A stretch of DNA of 64,000 nt, taken from assembly GCA_951799445.1 (NCBI GenBank), contig OX637289.1:10073321-10137320 (forward strand), given 5' to 3'. Below the pieces are notes generated by a model, which saw only the letters and a list, made by a program, of their open reading frames with translations, was not told where the DNA came from and did no database searches. The position numbers and the translations under genes were made by a program. The DNA comes from Pseudisothecium myosuroides. Lineage: Eukaryota; Streptophyta; Bryopsida; Hypnales; Lembophyllaceae. This document shows positions 12,389-23,164 of this stretch, one piece after another; the stretch's first letter is position 1; the number at the start of each line of letters is the position of its first letter.

Positions 12389-13290
12389 TTAACCCCTAAA
12401 GGACCAAGTATTTATTCAACATATGCAAGAAATCTTGGGTAGGTTCCTACAAAGTCATTTTTAGTCGAATGTTTATGAAATTTGGACACAATGTACTAAC
12501 TTGTACTTCCTTGGTGAAAAACTATTTTTTTTTGATTGGGTGTCCATATCAAAAGTTATACTACCCTAAACTTTAAGTAGCTCAGGCAATTTAGGAATCT
12601 TGGAAAAATCTTTTGCAAAAAAACTCATCAACTTTTGAAACTTGGTATGTTTGTAACTAATAAAATATGGCATACAATTTTATTTATTTATTTAGATTGT
12701 CCTCAAATCACATTCTAAGAGGAGTCAAACTTTGTTAGCCATGTTGGGACGGTTATAAAAAAAAAATTCTTCTAACTTCAACTCTTATTATCTTGCAATC
12801 TATGAAGTCAAAATTCTTGAATTTTTTTCCAGATATTCCAAATGTTTGTCTCTAATTTTTCTCTGTTTGGATTTCAAATAAAAAAAATTCTCACTGCACA
12901 AGAAATCATCAAAAAATGACTAGTGTATTGCCAATTCACTTAACCTCCTTGCATTGCAGGATGATTTAGAATAAGCTAGATTTCATATTTGCTTCTAAAT
13001 TTTTTTATAAATGAACCTAATATCATATACTTTATGAATGGTCAAAATCCTCATTTTTGTATAGACAAAAAATTTTACTCCAAAAGGGTTTGAAGTTTGC
13101 TGACCTTGTTTTGCAAGAATGAAAAAAAAAATCTCACTTTATACATTATAATCTTTCAATCCGTGTGGTTAAATGAGCTGAAATTTTTTCCACACTTTGG
13201 TAAAATATTTTACTTTAGTTTTGTATGGATGAAGTTTCAAAAAAAGTTTCAATTTTCATTTTTGAATAATATACTATAAAACTGCAGTTT
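12389..13290. mobile_element. Degenerate TTAA-family element (copy B), right end uncertain
   Basis: TTAACCCCTAAAGGACCAAG at 12389-12408 is a clear left end of the TTAA family. Degenerate family blocks follow (CTTGGGTAGG near 12435, CAAAAGTTATA near 12552, TTTTTTCCACACTTTGG near 13184). I could not find a clean right end; the boundary given is approximate. A block at 12715-12930 recurs at 19470-19690. Confidence 0.4.
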
Positions 13291-14022
13291 TTGACAATGT
13301 CTCCCTACCGCCGCCCCCCAGGGATTAGTGACAAGAAAAGTCATTGTGGCCATTATCATTTCCATCAGTACAAATCCATTTATTGTACTTTATCAACAAA
13401 CAAATTTCCCATCAAGGCAAAAAAAACATTTTTGTCCATGAAAAAATTGCCGCCTTGCCAGTACGTCATCTAACTTTGGTTATTTTATATGAATGAAAGT
13501 CCACATCATATTTCTGTCGTTCATAAAAATAGGTTATCTTATCTTGTGTAAATGGGGCCGTGGTTTGAAACAAGTTGTATATCTTGGTGCATGTTACAAA
13601 ATGGACTAACACATGTTTATAATTCTTTACAAGGGAGTAGTATTTTTATCAATGATATTTGTGAAGACTATTCAATATTCATGAATAGCACTAGTACACA
13701 AATAATGGATGAAAGATTCCTACCTTATAAAAAGTTATAACCATATGTAAGTTTATTTTGTAATATGCACTAATAAGACAAATCAATGTACCTAATAGCA
13801 AAGATATATCCAATACCAATAAAATGTGCTTAGGACAAACAATATTGAATGAGAATGTTCCCTCAATGCACATGTAAAATGATGATGTGCATTCTCAAGA
13901 TAATTTTATAGAATTATTTTACATTTTAATGTGGTTGAGATTTGTTTGTCAAAACTGCCATTTTAATGCATTAAGTAGAATTAATCATTTATTTATTTAT
14001 TCATTATTATTATTAACCTCTA

Positions 14023-14560
14023 TTAACCTCTAAATGCCCAAGGTTTTTCTACATCAAAATCCACTAAAAACTACCATTTTTATTGCATTGATTCCAAAAG
14101 ATGGAAAAATTAATGTTCCGATTAATGAGCCATGGGATCTTGCACTAAACTCATATATGAACATGTGGTAAGAATTTCATCAAGTTTGACACCATGGATT
14201 GCAAGATATTTGCATTTGGCACGAGAAAAAAAAGTTTTTTATGGACCCTTTATGAGAATTCCAGAAGGGTTTGATTGCCTTTTGTAGAATTTTTTTACAC
14301 TAAGGACTTTAAATTTAAAAACCTACAATATTGAAGAACATTTCAAACATACCTTCACTAAATTTCAAAGGTAAAAAAGAAGTGGAATATATCCAAAAAA
14401 TTCTGCAATGCTTACATGTATGAAGAAATGACAATGTATATTTGCAAGAACTTAATTACGTTACTATGAATGATGGAACTATCTTCCGCTTTAACTTTTG
14501 AAGAATGAATCTGATGAACTTGAATTTTTTATTGGAAAAGTTTGTCTTCATTGCAATCAT
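14023..14560. mobile_element. TTAA-family element, left part only (copy L)
   Basis: TTAACCTCTAAATGCCCAAG at 14023 resembles the left end of copy D (TTAACTCCTAAACACCCAAG at 17605). Shared inner blocks follow (CATCAAAA, TGCCATTT-like, GATTGCAAGATATTTG). The right end is lost or too diverged to place. Confidence 0.4.
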
Positions 14561-15540
14561 ATCTTTTATTTTTTTATTTTAAAAAAATATTTTTTTACTT
14601 AAAAGTTAATTTTGCTTATTTATCATTATTATACTAAACTGAATAACATATAACCAAAATTTGAGACCTAAAAAAATGTAGGTCAAAAGTTATTTACAAA
14701 ATAGAGTGACAAAAATTTTACAAAAAATGGACACTTTCATGTTTAAATTATTAGAAAATAATTTTTTTTTAAAAACTAAAAATTGGCTATTTGTGAGTAC
14801 TTGATGGTGATGAATTTGAAACCATCTTCAATGTTCAGAAGTACGTGTGAGCAGGAGCCCTATTTGTATGAATGAGGAGGATATAAAATAATATATCTTT
14901 AGATGCCTTTGGTAGAAACATACCTACCTAGTATAGGAATTAGACCACAAAAATTTCAACTCTAAATTATTAATTTTAAATACTCATAATTCCCAAAAAA
15001 TCTTAAACCTCAAAACGTGATAAACTTTAAAACCTTATTCGTCATGTTTTGAGGCTTAAGATTTTTTTAACACTCTAGTTTGCTGAATAGAAAGAAGATA
15101 CCACGATGGGTGGCACTCTGTTTTTTTTTAATAAACAAGTGAGTCCAAATGATATTTTTTGGAAAATATTATTTAACATTCTCTAAATAAATTTTGTTTG
15201 AAAATATTCTTACAATTTTGGTCAAATATTTTCTAATATGTTAATTAGAGCCCCTATTTTACTTTCAAAGTTTTAAAATTTAATTGCCAACCACAATTGG
15301 GATCCTATATTTGAATTCTCCAAACTTTTTAAAATACACTCTAGCCAGGCCTCTACAAGGAACATATGGCATAATCTAGCAACTTTTTGCAAATAGTTTG
15401 ATCACTTATTACATGCAGATCAACCAATTATGTTCATAATCTTTTTACCTTGTAAAGAGAGTTGAAAAGATTCTCCACCTTGGAAACAAAGATGCACTTG
15501 AAGGTATGAAAAGCTCTAATTAGCATTAGAAGAGATTTGA

Positions 15541-15745
15541 GGGCTCTAAGAGCCCGCGAGTTATCAGGCAGTTCCCTGCCTGGGAACTCTGCCACACGCG
15601 CAGGCTGACGTGGTCGAGAGAGTGCCACGTCGGATTTTTCGATTTTTTTTTTTGTGTAATTAGGGTCCGACAGCAGCCCGACGCTCCCTTCCTGTATCGA
15701 GAACAGATCTGGGAACGGGCCTGAAACGGCCCTCCAATGCCCCCA
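15541..15745. other. GC-rich block with several short inverted repeats
   Basis: In otherwise AT-rich surroundings this block contains GGGCTCTAAGAGCCC, CAGGCAGTTCCCTGCCTG and a spaced CTGACGTGG/CCACGTCGG pair, all able to form hairpins. A 115-codon frame crosses it on the minus strand (15434-15781) but opens into repeat DNA and has no recognisable domain. The function is unknown; it may be the remains of an element end. Confidence 0.35.
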
Positions 15746-16678
15746 AATCTCTTCAAATGCATGTTTTTTTTGTAAACTCATTGCTTATCTATTCAGCTAC
15801 AATATAAAAGTTGTGATTCAGTTTTTTTGAACATGGTTGTGCAATTTATAAAATGTTATATGTACACAATATGCAAAAACGATGCAATTTCACATATACC
15901 ATTCATATTGTTAGGGTGCAAATTGTGTTAATTAGGTTCAAATCCATGTAAATCTTTGTGTTGCATAGACATGTGAGTTGTGAGGATGGCCATGCATTTT
16001 TTTTGAGATATATACCATACAAAGTTTTGTTTATTGCATATTGTGTTGCATATTGTGTGCATGTGGTAATAGTTTCCTCATGACACTTGGAGATGACCTT
16101 TCCCCAAGTGTAGCATTCATTCTTTCCAACTTATACTTCAATCTATAAAGAAGAGCATTTATTACCTGAAGGCTATAAGAAGTAAGAACAATAAGAGGAT
16201 TTAGGAATGGGAGAGGTTTCTAAATAATAAAGTGTGCATTGGTTATAGGCCATGACGGTCACCTTAAGTTTTGGAAGTACTACAGCTATATATAACAATT
16301 TGCATACAAAGCCATGTCTTGATATGTAAATATATCTCTACCAAACCTCACATTCTTCATTGAATTTTTCCTGAGTTAATCCTAAATACCAATATACAAT
16401 CACATAATAGATTATTAGATTCATCTTGAATTTTTTTCCAAAAATTAAACAATTTGCAGTCATAGTTCATGTCGATTTGGTCATTTACTTCATTAAATAT
16501 GGATTTTTGAACATTTTGAGGCCTTGAGCAGTTGTCAAATCCTTTAGAAATTTAGCTTTTTAGCTTTTCACCAACACCTTATGCACAATAGTCATGTTGA
16601 CTTATATTTAAATTTCAATTGCATACTGATTTCATACAACAAAGACATAAAAGATTGTTAAAGATCCAATAATGTCAC

Positions 16679-17608
16679 TTAACCCCTAAAGTTCCATGAC
16701 TATGTTTTCACCGAAAACACTCAAAAACTGTCATTTTTAGTACAAGTACCAAATTTTTGAAAAAAAAACTTTTTTGACAAATGTAACTGTAGGATCTTAT
16801 AGTAAATTAGTTTTAGAAGATGTGGAAAAAATTTCAGAATTTTCCACCATGTGGATTGGAAGATATTAGAATTTGAATTGGCAAAAATCCTTTTTTTTTC
16901 CTGCAAAAAACAGGGCAGCTGCACTTCACAAGGTCACATTCGTATGAAAAAATGTCCAAAATGGTGGTTCTTCTTTGAATTATTTTTCCTAAATAAGTTG
17001 GCTACATGCTTAAAATTTTTCAAATCATTTGGAATTGTACAACATATACATAAAAAATAGTAAGTAGAAAGAAGTAGAGAATGATCCAAAATACTAAATT
17101 TTTAAGAATTTAATTATGGAATTGAAAAATGTCAATCCCAATGGTTGTAATGTTGTACTAAACAACCTAAATCCTATGGGGTTTTTTCTAAAAATATACT
17201 AAAAATTGAGTTAAATAAACAACTTCAAAGTTTATTTCAGAGTAGAGAATCTGTAACTGCCTGCAAACTAAAAAACCTCATAACTTTTTACTCATTGGTT
17301 GAAATGGAATGATTTAAAGCTTTCCTCGTATATATAACTCCAGAATACCAATTTCAAATTTTTATTTTTGAAAAAAGTGATTTTTTCAGATTTGCCTGGA
17401 CTGCCCACCTGGTAAAAAAAGTAATATATTAGGCCATAACTTTTGACTCCTATTTCAAAATGTCATGAAATTTAGTGCAAATGAAAGATATTCCATGACC
17501 CCACCTTCATTTAAAATTTCAGCTTAGAATATGAAAATCTCTAGTCACACGTACCTGCCCAAAATTGCTATGTTGCTAAAAATAGCAGGCTGGTCCTTTA
17601 GGGATTAA
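16679..17608. mobile_element. TTAA-flanked non-autonomous element (copy C), complete
   Basis: It starts TTAACCCCTAAAGTTCCATG and ends GGTCCTTTAGGGATTAA; TTAA sits at 16679-16682 and 17605-17608. Length is 930 bp including the TTAAs. It is closely related to copy A (same orientation) and copy E (opposite orientation). There is no coding capacity. Its right TTAA is also the left TTAA of copy D. Confidence 0.75.
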
Positions 17609-18744
17609 CTCCTAAACACCCAAGGCATTTTTTTCATCAAAAAACATTCAAGATTGCCATTTCTATTGCAAAGTGCAAAAAGCTTTAAAAATAATTTGTT
17701 CTGCATATTTAACTATAGAATCTTTCACTAGACGAGTATATGGGCAATTTCGTTAAAATGACGGTATTCCAAGTGCCACTTTGACGGTGTGCCATTTTCA
17801 CCATTTAGGACTAGTATAGACTTCAAAACGGCTGTTCTGAACCATCTAGACAAGTATAGATTTTAAAATGGCCGTTCTGAACTGTTTTCATGCCATTTTC
17901 AAAAAATATCGCCATTTTAACAAAATTGCCCATGTATATGAATGTGTAGAAGAAATTTCAAAAACTTTGACTTGCTTGCCATTACAAGATATTTGTGTTT
18001 GAAGAAGAATTTTTTTTTTTGGTACCTTGCTTGACTAGATTTTTAAGGCTTTGAATCTTCATAGCTTAAATTTTTTGCACTACACATTTTTGAATTTCTA
18101 ATTTTTAATGTTAAAGAATTGAATGGAAAGTCTAGGAAAAAAATTCAAAATAACTTGTTTGATTTTCATTCTTTAAAAATTGTTAAGTAGAAGTAGGTAT
18201 GAGATTGAAGGAAGAACTAAACTGTAAATAGCTCTAAGATGGAATTGAAAATTACTAATTTCAATGGTGAGATTGTTGTAGCAAACTAACTAAACCTTGT
18301 GCACTTTCTTTTTTGAAAAAGTGCAAAATTTGCAGTAAAAAATGAATCCTTGAAGTTATTTTTTCAAGGAGATGCTTAAATTGCCTAAAAATTCAAAATT
18401 GTCCATAACTTTCTCAACACTAATTTAAAAAGAATTGAATGAATCAAATCTTTCCATATAGACAAAAACAAAAATACTTCTATGAGAAATAAAATTTTAA
18501 AATTTTAATTTTGACTTATTGTAATTTTTTTTTGTGGTGCCCAACAAACTCCATTTTAGACTTCGGTTTGCATAACTTTTGCTTCCTTGCATAGATTGAA
18601 ATAAAAATTATGTACCCACAAAGCTAATGTGATTTTCTATCTTCTCAAAAAGTTTAAAAAAATTGCCACACAAATTGAGAGCACAAGGGCCTATCCAAAA
18701 TTCATTTTGTTCCCTTGAGGGGACAATGGGAGTTTAGGGGTTAA
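17605..18744. mobile_element. TTAA-flanked non-autonomous element (copy D), complete
   Basis: It starts TTAACTCCTAAACACCC and ends AGTTTAGGGGTTAA at 18731-18744, 1140 bp in all. It resembles copies F and J (second subfamily). It abuts copy C and shares one TTAA with it, as expected if one element inserted into the flanking TTAA of the other. Confidence 0.7.
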
Positions 18745-20363
18745 TGTTAAATTGGTGTATATTTCCTTACTCAATATCTACCTCATGTCAAAAAAGAGAT
18801 TTTGCAATGTCTATCAATGGAACTTTGACCCTTCGTAAATTTTGCATATGTTAATCAAATATGTCATTTTTTGGTCCTACAAAATTCAATTTCCATTTTC
18901 AATATACACTTTATTGAAAATTTTATCAATTTTTATCAAAAAGCCTACATCACAACAAAAGTGACGGATTTGGGTGTCGCTAAGTTAGATTAGAAGTCCA
19001 TCAACAAATGAAGAAGATGCACATAATACTAATGTAGAAGCACCAGTAACAGATCACGCCCAGTCCCAACCTATAGAGTGCGCTATTTCCAGCCAAGGCA
19101 TTGGAATGTTTTTTTTTTTGTCCTTTTCAAGGTAGGGGCTAATAAGGTCATGACACATGCCCCCAAAGTAGTGAGCAAGAAAGTAGTTTGGCTATAATCG
19201 GAATTGAAAGACTCTAGACATTGGCTACTAGTCAAAAGTATTTTTCGGCTCCCCAAATTCACAAGTAATTTCAATTTTGGGAATAAAATTTTGAAAATTT
19301 TGCTATCCTCATATTTCTTATCTTCCTACATGGGAACAAGACGTGTGGGCCCCTAAAACTATTTGGGCAAATGTACTAAGCACCTCATTTATGTATGAAA
19401 TTTGGCATGTATGAAACTAGAATTATAGTGCAATCGTCTCCAAAATACTATATTAAGTGAAAAAATCTCACCCCAAGAGGAGTCAAACTTTAGTAACCCT
19501 ATTGGTTAAGGCAAAAAAAATTTCTTTTCACTTTGAACTCTGTAATCTTACAACATGTGTAGTCAAGTTTTTTTTTTAACTTTTTCCACATATTCTAATT
19601 GTCTGATTCAATGTTCTCACTGTTTGGATTTGAAAAATAGTAATTCTTCAATGCGCAAGAAATCATTGAAAAATGGTTACTTCGCTAGTTGGGCGACTCT
19701 TGTAATCTATTCCGCTTCAAGAACAGTTCTTAACATTTTGTAGATTCATAACTTGGCAGGTCAGGTGTTCTTGACCTCCTGGATTTCTCTGTGTCACATA
19801 TTCATTGTCCTCCTTATTCATGGGTGTAAGTACCTTGACCTATTATTTGACAAAATTTTACGTTATTGGCTCAATGTAATGCGTTGGAGAATATTTTTCG
19901 ACGTCTTTGTCATTTACGAATATCGACAAACACACTGTTACCATTTTGTTATTTTCAATTGCACATTGGGCTAATCTCTGGAATACTCATGTCAGAGCAG
20001 AAACCACGATTGTGCACCTTTGTCAACTGCTCGGCGTAGAAGTCCGGCTTGGCTTACATCCAACCTTGTAAGCTCTACTGTCTACCAACCTCTGACTCGT
20101 TTTTTAATATCACTAAGAACTTCAGGTGTGAGTAGTTTTTACATATCTATTACTTGACGAGATTTTACATCCGCAACACTATCGGAATTTCATGAGAGGC
20201 GCCGTTGAATGCCAAGCTTATGTAGCTGTCATCTCTGCATTGCACCGAGTATCAGACTGCTGGTGAGTTGGGCAGGGTTACCAGAAAGAATCGTTCATTT
20301 TGTTCTATTCTCTAATTCTGCTTTTGATTGTCCTTAGACTGGGTTTTTTCAAGGTTTTCTTAG
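18745..20363. other. Repeat-derived DNA upstream of the kinase relic
   Basis: AT-rich up to about 19.7 kb. The block 19376-19690 recurs in diverged form at 12630-12930 (for example GAGGAGTCAAACTTT and CAAGAAATCAT). From 19.98 to 20.3 kb composition becomes balanced, and a short plus-strand stretch near 20193-20263 may be an upstream exon of the kinase relic. No intact gene is present. Confidence 0.35.
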
Positions 20364-21087
20364 GACTCTGTTTGAGATTTTGACTGGAAACATACCTTTT
20401 TCTACCACACGACATGGGGATGTATGGAATATGGTATTGGCTAGTCATCGTCCAAATTTACTCATGGAATGCCCAGAAGAGTTGAGCAATTTGATTACCA
20501 AATGCTGGAGTGCAGAAGCAAGCATGCGTCCTGATTTTGACATTTGTGTGGCATTGAGGCATTTGAAATGTATATTGTTATTGAGATGCAAGCGCCTCTC
20601 CAATGATCTCCTTGATCCGCAAATTCCACCTTCCCGAGACTCTGAAATCTATGTTCATGATGGTGGTATCATCTTTGAACTTGCTGACTTGGGCACTTCC
20701 AGCTCGCTTGATTGGTCTTAATTTAAGAGGTTCTTGCCAGAACTTGAAAAGGCTGTTCCCAAGATGCGCCGTAGCCATCTGTTGCTGTTGGAGGATCCTC
20801 TACAACTTGCAAGTGCTTCAAACCAAGCTTATTTACATGATTTACGCCTGAACATGTGGAATAGGACAATTATATGTCTCCACTCTCGTGGAGTCGAAGA
20901 ATTTGATTCAGAACCTTTCATTTCCTTCAGAAATAGGCGTTTGTGTCTTGATTCAGATCAAATCCAACAACTCAATGCAACAATCAGCGTGCACAGCAAT
21001 GTGATGCTATGGAAATTTAGGGATTCGGTTTTGTTTTCACTCCAATCGGTGTCTCGGATCTTCGTGGCACAACCTTTGACACCATAA
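20364..21087 (+). pseudogene. Protein-kinase C-terminal fragment (broken)
   Basis: An exon follows a pyrimidine-rich TTTTCTTAG acceptor. It encodes the end of a tyrosine-kinase-like/Ser-Thr kinase domain: TLFEILTGNIPF (subdomain IX), then CPEELSNLITKCWSAEA and RPDFDICVALRHLK (subdomains X-XI with the invariant Arg). An in-frame TAA at 20719-20721 interrupts a further ~118 codons in the same frame that I do not recognise. The N-lobe, the catalytic loop and the DFG motif are not found upstream within 1 kb. It is either a relic or the 3' part of a gene whose upstream exons I cannot see; the missing core favours a relic. Confidence 0.6.
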
Positions 21088-23164
21088 GAAGCAGCTGTGC
21101 CGTGGTGAATATTGTACAATTTCCCGGGATGAACATGGTAAGGCCTAATTGTGGCTGTGATACGGTAGTCTCAGTGTATGATCTTTGAATTTCTTTTGAG
21201 GAGACTTCCTGCTCTGATTTAGGGTTAGTCATGTGCATTTCGTGTTTATCCTAACTATCCTTGTCTTGGTATGCAAGGCTTTTCTCTTTTTGGCGTCTGA
21301 ATGTAAGGAGAATACTAAGACATGTTTCAATAGCCAATAGATTCAAGGTTATGGGAGTAAGTTCAAAAGCTAAATCATTTGTGCCCTGATTCCCTACTCT
21401 TGGTAGGACTACTTCCTGAAGCTCGTACGAGTTGATAGTGCTGGAGTTTGAGATCTCAAGTATTGTGAATGGCATCAAGAACAAGTTTTTGTGGAGATAG
21501 CCTTATGCGATCACATTATGTTCATGTTGTTAATGCCTCATCTGTCAATGCACCATATTGCTAATGCTTATGCGCTTCATCGACGTATTTGTCAACTACA
21601 GAATTGACACCGAAGTTGAAGTCGAAGGAGGTCCCGAATACTTCAGACCGAACAAAACACACGCAATACCTAAATCGATCGCATAAACTCGATTCCTCAT
21701 GCTCAAAAACTCCAAGCAATCCTGCAGACTGTCTACGAGATTTGCGAATCGACGTCTTGCAACGGAACGACTAACTTAGTCTCCGCAGCTTCGCTACACT
21801 CAGCAGATATCAAGTTCCCCGCTCCCAAAGTTCCCCGTGGGGCGCGGAGTTCCCAATGTTGGGAGCGTCACCGTTTCCTGTAGGCCTTTAAAAATTTCCA
21901 TCACCTCATACTGCATACAATCTGCTCCAAAATTGCTTAAATGATCGGTTACTGCTGCTTCTACCTTAACCCAAGAAAGTCCTTTTCTCACACAATAAAG
22001 CTAGCAAAGCACACACCTCCACCAAATGTTAGAGCCAACTTTCGCAAGGAAAATATCATCCGCATAGTGAGCGTGAGGATAAGGTGGACGATGGATGAAA
22101 TGGATGGATGAAAACAAGGAGCTTCACAACCTGCGCACACACACTCACGAGTCACGACTCACGAGTGGAGGCGAAGGCGCCATGCCGCTAGCTTAAGCTT
22201 GTTGAATGTGCAGCTCTTCAATGTTCCCATCGCTCCTCGGAAATCTTAGTTTTCTCATCAGAGCCTTACGAACCAAGTTCACTTAACAAGCTTATTCAGT
22301 TGCAGCTCGATTGCAATCTTACAACCTTGAAGCGGCGCTCTCCGTCACCCTCTCTGAACAAATCTTGAATTGTCTCGTGTTGTGGAGCATCCGGCGATTG
22401 TGAGTTTCTCTTCGATCTCACATTTGTTGCGGTGGATATTTTCTTCCGGATGGCGTTTCGTTCGAGTAGGGGGATTTTTTTTTGTTGATTTTTGAGAATT
22501 TTCAAAAACGTTTTTCCCATTGAATTGAATGGATAGTGTATGCTGCATATCGGTGGGGGAATTGTGGAGATTGATTTGTCAAGATTTGATTGATGGATTG
22601 AGGATTAGGAAATCTGACCTCCTCTTGAACTGCTTGGTGTTTTTGACCTTTCCGGCGCTTGCGAGTTCTTCTTTGGGTGTGGAGATTTAATTGGAGATTG
22701 TTTTTGGTACAAGGATTGTGTCTTTGGAATGGTGCCATTGAGTTTGTCGATTTTTGTATTCTTCAGAAAATAGTTGCAGCGTTGACGTGGTTGTGGAGGA
22801 ATTGTACTGTGAGCGATGGAATTTGAACTATTTTGTTGGTTGGCGAGTTGAGGAATTGGAACATTGTCGTGAAGCTTTAGTCGACTGCATTGTCGTCGTC
22901 TTTTTGAGTTGATTATGCTGGAAAAAGACGGTCCTCTTCTGAAATTGCTGTAAGATCCTCGCTTGTTGAAGAGATGGGTAATGTTCAACAGGAGAGAGTC
23001 AACGTCAGTATTTTGTTCAGGGAGCAAGTGCCTGTAATCTCTGTTGAAACTACCCTAGGGAGTTGACGGATTCTACTCTCTTGAGCTGCAGGAGCCGAGA
23101 TCCAAGTTCCTATGGTTGCCAAGAATTCGAACATAGTTAACTGAGTTTGTTGTAATCGTGTGAA
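21088..23164. other. Intergenic and probable 5' region of the flavoprotein gene
   Basis: Unique-looking DNA. From about 22.1 kb the composition is that of plant 5' regions: pyrimidine-rich runs, short repeats of CACGAGT near 22146-22165 and no transposon ends. The transcript start and any 5' UTR intron of the 23165 gene probably lie between 22.2 and 23.1 kb, but no clear TATA box could be assigned. Minus-strand frames at 22.3-23.0 kb look like antisense shadows. Confidence 0.35.

Larger units (their letters stand above)
13291..16678. other. AT-rich repeat-derived DNA, no supported gene
   Basis: Long A/T tracts and short broken frames. It includes the left end of a TTAA element at 14023 and a GC-rich hairpin block at 15541-15745, both listed separately. 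Nothing else in this interval resembles a gene. Confidence 0.4.

Noticed and set aside
15434..15781. 115-codon minus-strand frame across the GC-rich block
   Set aside because: It crosses hairpin-forming sequence, has low-complexity ends and no recognisable domain.
22296..23027. Chain of minus-strand open frames of 67-140 codons
   Set aside because: They lie antisense to the leader region of the flavoprotein gene, overlap each other in different frames and show biased Asn/Ser/Lys composition with no motif.
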